Source of the DNA: Streptomyces spirodelae
GTDB taxonomy: Bacteria > Actinomycetota > Actinomycetes > Streptomycetales > Streptomycetaceae
Direction: 5' to 3'
Length of the DNA: 64,000 bases
NCBI RefSeq assembly: GCF_017676385.1
Contig: NZ_JAFFZN010000006.1
Coordinates: 62,001-126,000, forward strand
This document shows, piece after piece, positions 16,786 through 26,144 of this stretch. Positions within the stretch are counted from its first letter, which is position 1. Each line of letters starts with the position of its first letter. The notes under the pieces were generated by a model. That model ran no database searches and was not told the DNA's origin. It saw nothing but the letters and a program-made list of their open reading frames with translations. Position numbers and translations under genes: made by a program.

Positions 16786-17910
16786 ATGCGCACCCGCAGA
16801 TGCCGCATCGCCGCGTCGGCGGTGCTGGCCACCACGCTCGTCGCCGGGCTGGCCTCCTGCGGTCAGGAGGCCCGCGGCGGCAGCCGCTACCAGCCCGACA
16901 AGGGCAAGGGCGGCACCATCGGCCTGGCCATGCCCACCAAGTCGTCCGAGCGGTGGATAGCCGACGGCAGGAACATGGCCAAGCAGTTCCGGAAGGCCGG
17001 GTACAAGACCGACCTCCAGTACGGGGACGACAAGGTCGAGAACCAGATCGCCCAGATCGAGAACATGATCACCAAGGGTCACCGGCTGCTGGTCATCGCC
17101 GCCATCGACGGCTCGGCCCTCACCAACGTCCTCAAGCGGGCAGCCGACGCGCACATCCCGGTCATCTCCTACGACCGGCTCATCCTCGGCACCAAGAACG
17201 TCGACTACTACGCGTCCTTCGACAACGAGCGCGTCGGCGAACTCCAGGGCCAGTACATCCTCGACAAGCTCGAGCTGAAGAAGCCGGACGCCGACGCTGC
17301 CGAGGACAAGCACTACAACATCGAGCTGTTCGCCGGGTCGCCGGACGACAACAACACCAAGTACTTCTGGAACGGCGCCATGAAGAAGCTCAAGCCCTTC
17401 ATGAAGACCGGTCAGCTGGTGGTGCGCAGCAAGCAGACGAAGATGAACCAGGCCACCACGCTGCGCTGGGACGGCGGCACCGCGCAGAAGCGCATGGACG
17501 ACCTGATCAGCAAGAACTACGGCAGCACCGACGTGGACGCGGTCCTCTCGCCCTACGACGGCATCTCCATCGGCATCATCTCCGCGCTCAAGAGCGCCGG
17601 CTACGGCGGCAAGCGCCACCCGCTGCCCATCGTCACAGGCCAGGACGCCGAGTTGGCCTCGGTCAAGTCCATCATCGCCGGGCAGCAGACCCAGACCGTC
17701 TTCAAGGACACCCGCAAGCTCGCCAAGCAGGCCGTCCAGATGGGCGACGCCGTACTGACCGGTAAGAAGGTCGAGGTCAACAACACCACCGACTACGACA
17801 ACGGCAAGAAGGTCGTACCCGCCTACCTGCTCAAGCCCGTCTCCGTCGACAAGTCCAACACCCAGCTCCTCATCGACGAGGGCTACTTCACCAAGGGGCA
17901 GCTCAAGTGA
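16786..17910 (+). CDS. Sugar-binding lipoprotein of ABC importer (ChvE-like)
   Basis: 374 residues. Lipoprotein signal with lipobox LASC (Cys near residue 25). The mature protein is a type I periplasmic-binding fold: [80 protein letters not shown]. This matches the ChvE/multiple-monosaccharide group that binds galactose, glucose or arabinose. It starts one base after the previous stop and overlaps the ATPase gene (GTGA). Confidence 0.92.
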   Translation: MRTRRCRIAASAVLATTLVAGLASCGQEARGGSRYQPDKGKGGTIGLAMPTKSSERWIADGRNMAKQFRKAGYKTDLQYGDDKVENQIAQIENMITKGHRLLVIAAIDGSALTNVLKRAADAHIPVISYDRLILGTKNVDYYASFDNERVGELQGQYILDKLELKKPDADAAEDKHYNIELFAGSPDDNNTKYFWNGAMKKLKPFMKTGQLVVRSKQTKMNQATTLRWDGGTAQKRMDDLISKNYGSTDVDAVLSPYDGISIGIISALKSAGYGGKRHPLPIVTGQDAELASVKSIIAGQQTQTVFKDTRKLAKQAVQMGDAVLTGKKVEVNNTTDYDNGKKVVPAYLLKPVSVDKSNTQLLIDEGYFTKGQLK

Positions 17911-19499
17911 GCCCGGCAGTCGACAGCGCCGAGCGCACCGAGCAGGAGCGCCCGGTCCTCGAGATGCGGGGCATCACCAAGACCTTCCCCGGCGTCAAGG
18001 CGCTCAGCGACGTCAACCTCACGGTGCGCCCCGGTGAGATCCACGCCGTCTGCGGTGAGAACGGCGCGGGCAAGTCGACGCTGATGAAGGTGCTCAGCGG
18101 AGTCCACCCGCACGGCAGCTACGAGGGTGAGATCTTCTTCCAGGGGGAGCCGGTCGCCTTCAAGGACATCCGCGCCAGCGAGCAGCGCGGCATCGTCATC
18201 ATCCACCAGGAGCTGGCGCTGGTGCCGTTCCTGTCCATCGCCGAGAACATCTTCCTCGGCAACGAGCAGCGCTCCGGCGCCCGCGGCCTCGTGGACTGGA
18301 ACGCCACCATGCGGCGGGCGACCGAGCTGCTGCGGCGGGTGGGTCTGCGGGAGAACCCGCAGACCTCCGTGGCCGACATCGGCGTCGGCAAGCAGCAACT
18401 GGTGGAGATCGCCAAGGCGCTGTCGAAGGAGGTGAAGCTGCTCATCCTGGACGAGCCGACGGCCGCGCTCAACGACGAGGACAGCGCCACCCTCCTCGAC
18501 CTCATCCTGGAACTGCGCGAGCAGGGCATCGCCAGCATCGTCATCTCCCACAAGCTGGGCGAGGTCCGCCGGATCGCCGACACCCTCACCATCCTGCGCG
18601 ACGGCCGCACCATCGAGACGCTGACCGTGCGCGAACACCCCGGCGACACCCCCGAGCTGTCGGAGGACCGGATCATCCGCGGCATGGTCGGCCGCGACCT
18701 CGATCACCGCTTCCCCGACCGCACCCCCTACGAGGGCGAGCACACCACCGCGCTGGAAGTGGCCGGATGGACGGTGCGGCACCCCGTCGACCAGCAGCGC
18801 AAGGTCGTCGACGACGCCTCGCTGACGGTGCGCAGGGGCGAGATCGTAGGGATCGCCGGGCTGATGGGCGCCGGCCGGACCGAGCTGGCCATGTCCGTCT
18901 TCGGCCGCTCCTACGGGCGCTACGAGTCCGGAACCGTGCGGGTCGGCGGTCGTGAGGTGCGCACCAGGACGGTGCCGGCGGCGATCGACGCGGGCATCGC
19001 CTACGTCACCGAGGACCGCAAGCAGTACGGGCTCAACCTGCTCGACACCATCAACCGCAACGTCTCGCTGGCCTCGCTGAGCGGGATGGCGCGGCACGGC
19101 GTGGTGGACGAGCACGAGGAGCGCTCCGTCGCCGAGCGCTACCGCAAGTCCATGAACATCAAGGCCCCCACGGTCCACGAGCAGACCGGCCGGCTCTCCG
19201 GCGGCAACCAGCAGAAGGTCGTGCTCAGCAAGTGGATCCACGCCGACCCCGAGGTGCTCATCCTCGACGAGCCGACCCGGGGCATCGACGTGGGCGCCAA
19301 GTACGAGATCTACACCGTCATCGACAAACTCGCCGCGCAGGGGAAGGCCGTGCTCTTCATCTCCTCCGAACTCCCCGAACTGCTGGGGATGTGCGACCGC
19401 ATCTACACCATGGCCGAGGGCCGCCTCACCGCAGAGATCGACCGTGCGGACGCCACCCAGGAAGTCCTGATGCGCCACATGACCCGGAACAGAAGCTGA
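17907..19499 (+). CDS. Sugar ABC transporter ATPase, two nucleotide-binding domains (GguA/MmsA-like)
   Basis: 530 residues, GTG start. Two ABC domains: Walker [11 protein letters not shown] near residue 50 with Walker [12 protein letters not shown]; and in the second half [14 protein letters not shown], signature [14 protein letters not shown] and [19 protein letters not shown]. This double-ATPase layout is that of the CUT2 family (AraG, MglA, XylG); closeness to GguA/MmsA is inferred from the partners. It energises uptake through the permease encoded next. Confidence 0.95.
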   Translation: MSPAVDSAERTEQERPVLEMRGITKTFPGVKALSDVNLTVRPGEIHAVCGENGAGKSTLMKVLSGVHPHGSYEGEIFFQGEPVAFKDIRASEQRGIVIIHQELALVPFLSIAENIFLGNEQRSGARGLVDWNATMRRATELLRRVGLRENPQTSVADIGVGKQQLVEIAKALSKEVKLLILDEPTAALNDEDSATLLDLILELREQGIASIVISHKLGEVRRIADTLTILRDGRTIETLTVREHPGDTPELSEDRIIRGMVGRDLDHRFPDRTPYEGEHTTALEVAGWTVRHPVDQQRKVVDDASLTVRRGEIVGIAGLMGAGRTELAMSVFGRSYGRYESGTVRVGGREVRTRTVPAAIDAGIAYVTEDRKQYGLNLLDTINRNVSLASLSGMARHGVVDEHEERSVAERYRKSMNIKAPTVHEQTGRLSGGNQQKVVLSKWIHADPEVLILDEPTRGIDVGAKYEIYTVIDKLAAQGKAVLFISSELPELLGMCDRIYTMAEGRLTAEIDRADATQEVLMRHMTRNRS

Positions 19500-19507
19500 G
19501 GCCCGCC

Positions 19508-20755
19508 ATGACCACCACGACCAAGCCCTCCTCACCCACCCCACCCGAGGACGCGCCGCCCCCCGTGCAGGCCGTCGCGCGCTCGGCGGGCGCCGTGCTG
19601 CTGGAGAACATGCGCGGCCATATGCGCCAGTACGGCATGCTCACCGCGCTCGTGTTCATCATCGTGCTGTTCCAGATATGGACGGACGGCACGCTGCTGC
19701 TGCCGAACAACGTCTCCAACCTGATCCAGCAGAACGGCTACATCCTCATCCTGGCCATGGGCATGATGATCGTCATCATCGCCGGCCATATCGACCTCTC
19801 GGTCGGCTCGCTGGTGGCGTTCGTCGGCGCGATGGCCGCCGTGATGATGGTCAAACACGATATGCCGTGGGTGCTGGCCCTGGCGCTCTCGCTGCTGATC
19901 GGCGCCGTCGCCGGAGCGTGGCAGGGCTTCTTCATCGCCTACGTCGGCATCCCGTCCTTCATCGTGACGCTGGCCGGGATGCTGCTCTTCCGCGGTCTGA
20001 CCCAGATCGTGCTGGAGGGCCAGTCCCTCTCGCCCTTCCCGAGCGGCTTCCAGAACCTCGCCAAGGGCTTCATCCCCGAGATGGGCCCCTACACGCAATA
20101 CCACAACCCCACGCTGGTGATCGGCCTCGTCGCCATCGTCTTCCTGCTGCTGCGCGAGCGCCGCGACCGCAAGCGGCAGCTGGCCTACGACCTCGACGTG
20201 CTGCCCACCGGGCTGTGGGTCGCCAAGTGCGTGGCACTCACAGCGGCCGTCGTCGCCTTCACCCTCACCCTGGCCAGCTTCCACGGCGTACCCGTCGTCA
20301 TGCTGGTGATGACCGGACTCCTGCTCGGCCTCGGCTATGTGATGCGCAACGCGGTGGTCGGCCGCCACGTCTACGCGCTCGGCGGCAACAAGGCGGCTGC
20401 CAAGCTGTCCGGCGTCAAGGACCAGCGCGTCACCTTCCTCGTCTTCGTCAACATGGGCGTGCTCGCGGCGCTGGCCGGCTGTGTCTACGCCGCGCGGCTC
20501 AACGCCGGCACCCCCCAGGCGGGCCTCAACTTCGAACTCGAGGCCATCGCCGCCTCGTTCATCGGTGGCGCCTCCATGAGCGGCGGCGTCGGCACAGTGA
20601 TGGGCGCCGTCATCGGCGGCCTCGTGCTGGGTGTCCTCAACAACGGTATGTCCCTGGTCGGCATCGGCACCGATTACCAGCAGGTCATCAAGGGTCTGGT
20701 GCTGTTGGCCGCGGTCGGGTTCGACGTCTGGAACAAGCGTAAAGCCGGTCGGTGA
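19508..20755 (+). CDS. Sugar ABC transporter permease (GguB/MmsB-like)
   Basis: 415 residues. About ten transmembrane segments with CUT2 permease motifs: ILAMGMMIVIIAGHIDLSVG, SLVAFVGAMAAVMMV, GVIPSFIVTLAGMLLFRGL-like segment, and the end FIGGASMSGGVGTVMGAVIG plus YQQVIKGLVLLAAVGFDVW. The insertion of a charged loop (RERRDRKRQLAYDLD) between segments and the length are typical for the XylH/GguB subgroup. Last gene of the operon, followed by a strong terminator shared with the convergent lactonase gene. Confidence 0.94.
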   Translation: MTTTTKPSSPTPPEDAPPPVQAVARSAGAVLLENMRGHMRQYGMLTALVFIIVLFQIWTDGTLLLPNNVSNLIQQNGYILILAMGMMIVIIAGHIDLSVGSLVAFVGAMAAVMMVKHDMPWVLALALSLLIGAVAGAWQGFFIAYVGIPSFIVTLAGMLLFRGLTQIVLEGQSLSPFPSGFQNLAKGFIPEMGPYTQYHNPTLVIGLVAIVFLLLRERRDRKRQLAYDLDVLPTGLWVAKCVALTAAVVAFTLTLASFHGVPVVMLVMTGLLLGLGYVMRNAVVGRHVYALGGNKAAAKLSGVKDQRVTFLVFVNMGVLAALAGCVYAARLNAGTPQAGLNFELEAIAASFIGGASMSGGVGTVMGAVIGGLVLGVLNNGMSLVGIGTDYQQVIKGLVLLAAVGFDVWNKRKAGR

Positions 20756-20775
20756 CCGGCGGTTCTTCCGCTTGC

Positions 20776-20816
20776 GGGGGCGGCCCCTCCCGGTGAGAGC
20801 CGGGGAGGGCCGCCCC
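20776..20816. terminator. Bidirectional terminator between convergent genes
   Basis: GGGGGCGGCCCCTCCCGG, six-base loop, then CCGGGGAGGGCCGCCCC: a long GC stem (a bulge or mismatch near the top) between the permease stop (20755) and the lactonase stop (20828), ended by TT on the plus strand. Suited to ending both units. Confidence 0.7.
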
Positions 20817-20827
20817 TTGGGCCGGTG

Positions 20828-21673
20828 TCAGCCTCCGAAGGGGGGCTGGGCCAGGCCGGGGCCCGCTTCTGGGAGGACGAGGAGGGAGCCGTCCTGCGGG
20901 GAGGGGGCCGGGAGGCCGACGCGGGCCGAGGTGATGTAGAGGTCGCGGAGGCCGGTGCCGCCGAAGGCGCAGGCGGTCGGGCGCCGGACAGGCAGGGTGA
21001 CGACCCGGTCCAGCGCCCCTTCAGGGGTGTAGCGGCGGACGGCGCCGCCGTCCCACAGGGCCACCCATACGCAGCCGTCCGCGTCCACGGTCAGCCCGTC
21101 CGGAAAGCCGGCGCCCTCATCGATCCGAGCCAGGGGCCTGCGGCCGGTGGCCGACCCGTCGTCGCGGACGTCGAAGACATCGATACGCCGCGTAGGAGTG
21201 TCGACGTAGTACATCAGCGTCCCGTCCGGGCTCCAGCCGGTGCCGTTGGAGACGGTGACGTCGTCGAGGACGGTGGTCGCCGTACCGTCCGGCGCGTACC
21301 GGACGAGGTCGCCGCCTCCGGCCGCCTCGTCGTAGCGCACGGTCCCCGCCCACAGCGCGCCGTCGGGAGCGACCGCCGCGTCGTTGCCGCGGCGGCCCGG
21401 CACCGGGTCGCGTCGCAGCCAGGAGAAGCGCCCGTCCGCGTCGTACAGCCCGACACCGTCGCGCAGATTGACGACGACTCCGCCACCCGCGCGCGGCTTG
21501 GCGGCGCCCACATGCTGCTCGGTGCTCATCAGCGTGCGGTGGCCCGTCGAAGGGCCGAAGGTGTGGACCCGGGAGGCGAGGATGTCCACCCAGATCAGCC
21601 GTCCGGCCGCGGTGTCCCAGGTCGGCCCCTCACCCAGCTCGGCGGACGCGCGCAGTGCCGTCTCCACCCTCAT
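20828..21673 (-). CDS. SMP-30/gluconolactonase family protein
   Basis: 281 residues from ATG 21673 (TGATG overlap with the upstream IclR stop). Six-bladed propeller of the SMP-30 family with the metal ligands: Glu in ELGEGPTWD, Asn in VSNGTGWSPDG, Asp in FPDGLTVDADG, and the RPTACAFGG end motif. Such enzymes hydrolyse sugar lactones (arabino-, galactono- or gluconolactone), the step between a sugar dehydrogenase and an aldonate dehydratase. It is convergent to the sugar operon, and both enzymes of the flanking steps lie in that operon. Confidence 0.9.
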   Translation of the reverse strand: MRVETALRASAELGEGPTWDTAAGRLIWVDILASRVHTFGPSTGHRTLMSTEQHVGAAKPRAGGGVVVNLRDGVGLYDADGRFSWLRRDPVPGRRGNDAAVAPDGALWAGTVRYDEAAGGGDLVRYAPDGTATTVLDDVTVSNGTGWSPDGTLMYYVDTPTRRIDVFDVRDDGSATGRRPLARIDEGAGFPDGLTVDADGCVWVALWDGGAVRRYTPEGALDRVVTLPVRRPTACAFGGTGLRDLYITSARVGLPAPSPQDGSLLVLPEAGPGLAQPPFGG

Positions 21674-22443
21674 CACAGCCCCCTGTGGCCCAGTCGTTCG
21701 GACAGCCGTCCGGCGCCGCGCTGTGCCAACTCCGCCAGCTCGGCGCGGCGTTCCTCGCTCCACCGGATCAACGGTACGGAGATGGACAGGGCCGCCACCA
21801 CCCGGCCCGAGCGGTCCCGTACCGGCGCCGCCACACAGCTGACGTCGGGGTTGGACTCGCTCTCCTCGACGGCGAACCCGCGCTCGGCCGTCCTGGCCAG
21901 CTCCTCGCGCAGCCTGGCCACGTCGGTGATGCTGTTGGGCGTCATGGCCCGCAGCTCGGCACTGTCGGGCAGCCGTGCGGCGAGTTCGCCGTCGGGCAGC
22001 GAGGCGAGCAGCATCTTGCCGACCGCCGTGCAGTGCGCGGGCAGCCTCCGGCCGGCGGCCGAGACCATGCGCACGGCCTGGGTGGAGTCCACCTTCGCGA
22101 CGTAGATGACGTCGGTGTCCTCCAGGATCGCCACATGTACCGTCTCCTCGCAGGTCTCAGCCACCGAGCGGGCCACTTGCTGCCCTTCGGCCGCGAGGTC
22201 GAGCTGCTCGGCGTAGCGGCTGCCGAGCTGGTAGGCGCGCACTCCCAGCCGGTAGTGGCCGGCCCTGCCCGGGACGGGCACGAGGTAGGAGCGGGCGGCC
22301 AGGGTGCCGACCAGCTCGTGCACCGTGGTCCTGGGGAGGCGCAGCCTGCGCACGATGTCGGGTGCCGAGAGTGTGCCGTCCCCTTCCAGGAACAGCTCCA
22401 GAATGTCGAGCGCCCGGGTCACAGCGGGCACGAGCCGTCCCAT
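21673..22443 (-). CDS. IclR family transcriptional regulator
   Basis: 256 residues from ATG 22443, which has a strong ribosome site (AGGAGG); the longer start at 22470 is less likely. N-terminal winged helix (VTRALDILELFLEGDGTLSA, RRLRLPRTTVHELVGTLAA), C-terminal IclR effector domain (HVAILEDTDVIYVAKVDS, HCTAVGKMLLASL, RGFAVEESESNPDVSCVAAP). It most likely controls the lactonase gene downstream and the sugar operon at 13575, sensing a sugar acid or lactone. Translation is coupled to the lactonase gene. Confidence 0.92.
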   Translation of the reverse strand: MGRLVPAVTRALDILELFLEGDGTLSAPDIVRRLRLPRTTVHELVGTLAARSYLVPVPGRAGHYRLGVRAYQLGSRYAEQLDLAAEGQQVARSVAETCEETVHVAILEDTDVIYVAKVDSTQAVRMVSAAGRRLPAHCTAVGKMLLASLPDGELAARLPDSAELRAMTPNSITDVARLREELARTAERGFAVEESESNPDVSCVAAPVRDRSGRVVAALSISVPLIRWSEERRAELAELAQRGAGRLSERLGHRGL

Positions 22444-22451
22444 GGTGCCTC

Positions 22452-22490
22452 CTGTTCGAGATATCAACAAGCGATCGAAGCTCCGAACAG
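22452..22490. promoter_or_regulatory. Candidate IclR autoregulatory site
   Basis: CTGTTCG (22452-22458) and CGAACAG (22484-22490) are perfect inverted arms, with GATATC inside near the first arm. On the minus strand a possible -10 (TAGACT, about 22489-22494) lies at its upstream edge. The half-site TCGAACA preceded by GATATC resembles ATATCGAACG upstream of the dehydratase gene at 13536-13544. Confidence 0.45.
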
Positions 22491-22544
22491 TCTAGCTTCG
22501 GTGACCCAGGTGTACGAGGGTGCGTCGGGGTCCACCCGGAGGGC

Positions 22545-22775
22545 ATGAGGTACGCCAATCCTGACCCTGACCCGGAGCAGACCACCGGCCTGGAGAAGGG
22601 CGGCGGGGTCCCGCCCGGCGAGACGCCGCCCGGCGAGGGCGGTCTGTCCGAAGCCGGCCCGCGCGAGACGCACAACCCGACCAAGGGCTGGAGCGTGGTG
22701 CCGCTCATCTTGATCGGGCTCGTTGTCGCGGCCATGCTCGTCTTCTTCGTGGGCTACCTCGTCGGCCTGCAGTAG
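22545..22775 (+). CDS. DUF6480 family small membrane protein
   Basis: 76 residues from ATG 22545 (GGAGGG upstream). The N-terminal half is the family hallmark: NPDPDPEQTTGLEKGGGVPP, GETPPGEGG, GPRETHNPTKGWS. Then comes one transmembrane helix (VVPLILIGLVVAAMLVFFVG). The function of DUF6480 is unknown; the soluble part is disordered. It is divergent from the IclR gene. Confidence 0.85.
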   Translation: MRYANPDPDPEQTTGLEKGGGVPPGETPPGEGGLSEAGPRETHNPTKGWSVVPLILIGLVVAAMLVFFVGYLVGLQ

Positions 22776-23339
22776 TAGCCTGCGCGACTGCCCCACGGGG
22801 AGGCTCCCGGGCGCCTCACGCGCCAGGGGGCTGAACGCTGCCCAGGGTGCGGTACGCCGCCGCCTGGGCCTCGGGCCGCCGCCTGGGGCCTCACGCCGCG
22901 ACGACGGTGAACAGGGCTCCGTGGGGGTCGTACAGCGTGACCCGGCGCCCCTCGGCGACCTCCCCCGGCGCCGAGCCGTCAGACTGACCCAGCACGGCGC
23001 ACCCGGTCGCACCCTCATCACGTTCCTCCTCAGCGGCCACCACACATCGCAGCGGCGGCGGCTGGGGGAGGCCGCCGTGCAGAAGGTCCGGGTGCCCGTT
23101 CCCGATCAGTGGCAAACGCCGCCCACCGGCGCTGCGACTACGGGGAGTCGGCCATCTGGTCACCCCTCGCAAACGGACATGACCTGCGAAGATGCCGCGC
23201 GGCGTGGTTTGTGTCACGGTGAAATCGGGCCGCTGGGGACCCGGCGGCACCACCTTTGAATCCTGTCCGGAAGCGGACTGGGGGATCGCTTCTCGCCTGT
23301 CTTGCACGGCACCCATGTGAGACGTGGAGTGAGCAGCCC
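22776..23339. other. Intergenic region (564 bp) upstream of the sigma factor gene
   Basis: Contains a leftward VOC-gene remnant (22891 to about 23040), a GC-rich hairpin-like stretch at 22785-22880, and the sigma gene promoter region. At about 23206 GTTTG, 15 bases, then GGGCCG is a weak match to the SigB-type promoter pattern (GNNT, 14-16 bases, GGGTAY), which would mean autoregulation; the -10 is imperfect, so I give it little weight. Confidence 0.4.
22891..23040 (-). pseudogene. Remnant of a VOC/glyoxalase-like gene (3' end)
   Basis: On the minus strand the last 35-40 codons before a stop at 22891 read GQSDGSAPGEVAEGRRVTLY followed by DPHGALFTVVAA, which is how VOC family proteins commonly end (a DPxGAxFTVV strand). 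Upstream in the same frame no start or N-terminal VOC part is found, only Pro/Leu-rich sequence. Probably a decayed or truncated gene; the likeness is short, so confidence is low. Confidence 0.35.
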
Positions 23340-24389
23340 ATGAACACCACCACGCGGTTCCGCACCACCGAGAACGGCACCATCCCCGCCATTCCGGCCG
23401 AGGGCACGGACGCCCCTGGCGCCGCGGACACCCCATGCGCCACGGACGACACGGAGACCGTGGACGACACGGAAACCGTTGACGGTGCAACCGTGGACGC
23501 TGCAAGCGCCGCGGCCGCCACGGAGGGGACCACCACCGCGTCCCACGCCCCTCGGCGTACCCACCACGACGCACCCGATACCGCAGCCGACTTCGCCGAG
23601 TTGGTGAAGCTGCCCGAAGGCTGCCCCGAGCGGCAGCGGCTCCAGGACTGCGTGGTCACGGCGTGGCTGCCGATGGCACACCGGCTGGCGCGCAAATTCC
23701 GCAACCGGGGCGAGTCGCTGGAGGACCTGGAGCAGGTCGCCGCGCTCGCGCTGGTCAAGTCGGTGGAGCGCTACGACCCGGCCCGGGGCAACGCCTTCGA
23801 GACCTTCGCCATCCCCACGATCTACGGCGAGCTCAAGCGGCACTTCCGGGACAACATGTGGGAGATCCACGTCCCGCGCCGCGTACAGGACCTGCGCAAC
23901 CGCGTCCGCGCGAGCATGCGGGAGCTGGAGCTGACCTCCTCGGGACGGTCACCCACCGTCGCCGAACTGGCAGCGCACAGTGGTCTCTCCGAGGAGGACA
24001 CCCTCACCGGCATGGAAGCCCTCCAGTGCTTCAACTCCCTCTCCCTGGACGCGCCTGTCTCCTCCGAGGCAGGCGGAGGAGGGGACGGTACCTCGGACGG
24101 AGCCATCTGTCTGATGGACACCCTCAGCTCCGACGAGAACGGCTACGACCACGTGGTCGACCGCGAAGCCGTCCGGTCCTGTCTGTGCCGGCTCCCCGAG
24201 CGGGAGCAGCGCCTGCTCTACCTGCGCTTCTTCCGCGAGCTCACCCAGTCGCAGATAGCCAGTCGGCTGGGCGTCTCCCAGATGCACGTCTCCCGCCTGC
24301 TGGCGGCGGCGTGCCGCCGGGTACGCGAGGAGATCGAGGAGGAACGCGACGAGGAGGCTCCTGCCAAGCCGCCGCGTGCTGCGGCCTGA
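23340..24389 (+). CDS. SigB/SigF/SigG family RNA polymerase sigma factor
   Basis: 349 residues from ATG 23340. A 90-residue Thr/Ala/Asp-rich N-terminal extension comes first (with DDTETVDDTETVD as a direct repeat). Region 2 follows (LARKFRNRGESLEDLEQVAA, LALVKSVERYDPARGNAFET, FAIPTIYGELKRHFRD), then region 3, then region 4 (LPEREQRLLYLRFFRELTQS, QIASRLGVSQMHVSRLL). This is the stress/development sigma-B-like group that Streptomyces has in nine or so copies. No anti-sigma or anti-anti-sigma gene is adjacent, so control must act from elsewhere. Confidence 0.95.
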   Translation: MNTTTRFRTTENGTIPAIPAEGTDAPGAADTPCATDDTETVDDTETVDGATVDAASAAAATEGTTTASHAPRRTHHDAPDTAADFAELVKLPEGCPERQRLQDCVVTAWLPMAHRLARKFRNRGESLEDLEQVAALALVKSVERYDPARGNAFETFAIPTIYGELKRHFRDNMWEIHVPRRVQDLRNRVRASMRELELTSSGRSPTVAELAAHSGLSEEDTLTGMEALQCFNSLSLDAPVSSEAGGGGDGTSDGAICLMDTLSSDENGYDHVVDREAVRSCLCRLPEREQRLLYLRFFRELTQSQIASRLGVSQMHVSRLLAAACRRVREEIEEERDEEAPAKPPRAAA

Positions 24390-24475
24390 AACCGTTGCTC
24401 TGCCGCGTCCTGCGCCTCGCAGCCCCCCGTGCCGGGTACGCGGGGGGGGTCCGGCCGACCGGAGGTGAGACGAGT

Positions 24476-25171
24476 ATGGCAGTGCCGTTCCAACGCCCGC
24501 GGGCCGTCGCGTTCGATGTACTGGAGACGCTGATGCGACTCGACCCGCTTGCGGCCCGCTTCGAGGAGATCGGACAGCCGGCGGCGGCGCTCCACCCCTG
24601 GTTCCTGCGCGTGCAGCGCGACTGCATGGCGCTCGCGCTCAGCGGGGACAGCGCCGACTTCCTCCTCGCGGCGCGGCAGGCGCTCCAGGTGGAGAGCGGG
24701 CAGTCCGTCTCCGACGACCAGATCGCCCACGTACTGGACGGTTTCCCCGAGCTTCCCTCGTACGAGGACGCGCTGCCCGCCGTACGCCGGCTGCACGAGG
24801 CGGGCGTGACGGTGGGCTGTCTGACGGTCGGCGACGCGGCCGTCACCCGCGCGTTCCTGGAGCGCAACGGCCTCGCCCCGTACGTCGGTCAGGTCGTCAC
24901 CGCGGCCCAGGCGGGCGCCTGGAAACCCGCACCGGCCCTCTACCACGCGGCGGCCGAACGGCTGGGTGCGCCGCCCGCCGCGACAGCCGTGGTGGCGGTG
25001 CACGCCTGGGACTGCCACGGTGCGGTACGCGCCGGATGCCTGGCCGGCTGGTGCGCCCGGTTGGAGGGCCGGCACGGCGACATGTTCGCGGAGCCGCACG
25101 TCGTCGGAGCGGACCTGACCGAAGTGGCGGGGCGACTGCTCGATCCGCCCGCCGCGCCACCGGAGAGCTGA
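24476..25171 (+). CDS. HAD family hydrolase (haloacid dehalogenase-like)
   Basis: 231 residues from ATG 24476 (GGAGGTGAG upstream). Nucleophile Asp14 in AFDVLETL, helical cap at about 25-95, motif II region VTVGCLTVGDAAVTRAFLER and the KPAPALYHAAAERL lysine motif. The acidic motif (normally GDxxxND) is replaced by HAWDCHGAVRAG, as in 2-haloacid dehalogenases (VAAHxWDxxGA). The form is that of type II haloacid dehalogenases, though the physiological substrate may be a phosphate ester. Single gene. Confidence 0.88.
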   Translation: MAVPFQRPRAVAFDVLETLMRLDPLAARFEEIGQPAAALHPWFLRVQRDCMALALSGDSADFLLAARQALQVESGQSVSDDQIAHVLDGFPELPSYEDALPAVRRLHEAGVTVGCLTVGDAAVTRAFLERNGLAPYVGQVVTAAQAGAWKPAPALYHAAAERLGAPPAATAVVAVHAWDCHGAVRAGCLAGWCARLEGRHGDMFAEPHVVGADLTEVAGRLLDPPAAPPES

Positions 25172-25206
25172 GGGCGGCTGGCGCGGCACCGGCCCCGCTG
25201 ACGTTC

Positions 25207-25235
25207 CGGCCGGGGTGCTCCGCGCGCCCCGGCCG
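25207..25235. terminator. Terminator between convergent HAD and beta-lactamase-like genes
   Basis: CGGCCGGGG (25207-25215), 11-base loop, CCCCGGCCG (25227-25235): a perfect nine-pair stem immediately after which the convergent gene ends (stop at 25236). Confidence 0.7.
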
Positions 25236-26144
25236 TTACTCGGCGCCTCGCAGATGCTCGACTGCGGCGCGGGCAGCCTCGCCGACGACCGCGTCGGCCC
25301 GCGGCAGCCGCCGGTCGGCGCGGGCGGCCTGGGTGAAGACGACGGCCGTGTACAACCGGCCGTCGGCCAGCTGCACGACCCCGGCCTCGTGCCGCATGGC
25401 GCCGAACGTCCCGGTCTTCCCGTAGACCGCTACGTCGTCGTAGGGGAAGCCTGACGCGAGTCTGTGCTGCCAGGGCTGCAGGCCCATCGTGCGGCGCATG
25501 AAAGCGCAACTGTCCGGAGAGGCCGCCTCGTCCAGCCAGATGACGCGCAGCAGGTGCGCCATCTCGGCGGGGGTGGTGGAGGTCGCCCACGCGGGGTCGT
25601 AGACGCCGGGCGGAACCGCCCGGTCGTTGTCGGTGATCCGGGCCATCGCCGCGTCCACCGACTCCGCGCCGGTCTCGGCCACCAGCCGCCGCAAAGTGTC
25701 GGCGGCCCCGCCGCCGATCCGGGTACGGAGGAGGCCGAGCGACCGGCAGGTGGCCTCGACCGCCCGACTCCCGACGTGGCGGAGGACCGCGTCGGCGGCC
25801 GCGTTGTCGGAGACGCTCATCATCATCACGACCAGATCCCGCAGGGACATCGACACCTCGTCCTGGAGCAGCGAGATGCCGGTGGGGCCCGGCAGCCGGT
25901 CCCCGGGCGGCAGGGTGACCCGGTGCCGGGGGTCGAGCGTGCCCGCGTCCACCTGGCGGCAGTAGGCCACCATCAGCGGCACCTTGTAGACCGAGCCCAT
26001 CAGCACCGCCTCGTCCGCGTCGACGGTGATCCGCGCCGCGGGCCTGCGCAGTTCGGCCACGTGGAGCCAGCCGCGCACTCCGGCGTCGTCGAACATCTCC
26101 CGCAGCGTGCGCCCGATCGCCCCGCCGGGCACCGCCCCGCTCAC
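25236..26144 (-). CDS. Class A beta-lactamase-like serine protein without signal peptide (BlaB-like)
   Basis: 302 residues from GTG 26144, overlapping the LysR stop. Penicillin-recognising motifs are present: S51-V-Y-K54, S112-D-N114 and K243-T-G245. No signal peptide or lipobox is seen, and the class A omega-loop motif ExxLN (Glu166) is not found in the region where it is expected, so efficient beta-lactam hydrolysis is doubtful. A cytoplasmic protein of this kind encoded behind a LysR gene matches the BlaA/BlaB regulator pair of Streptomyces cacaoi, where BlaB is needed for beta-lactamase induction. I read it as a sensor or regulator rather than a resistance enzyme. Confidence 0.82.
   Translation of the reverse strand: MSGAVPGGAIGRTLREMFDDAGVRGWLHVAELRRPAARITVDADEAVLMGSVYKVPLMVAYCRQVDAGTLDPRHRVTLPPGDRLPGPTGISLLQDEVSMSLRDLVVMMMSVSDNAAADAVLRHVGSRAVEATCRSLGLLRTRIGGGAADTLRRLVAETGAESVDAAMARITDNDRAVPPGVYDPAWATSTTPAEMAHLLRVIWLDEAASPDSCAFMRRTMGLQPWQHRLASGFPYDDVAVYGKTGTFGAMRHEAGVVQLADGRLYTAVVFTQAARADRRLPRADAVVGEAARAAVEHLRGAE

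Noticed and set aside
25236..26144. Classic beta-lactamase resistance gene
   Set aside because: No signal peptide and no visible omega-loop Glu; the LysR coupling fits a BlaB-like regulator better.
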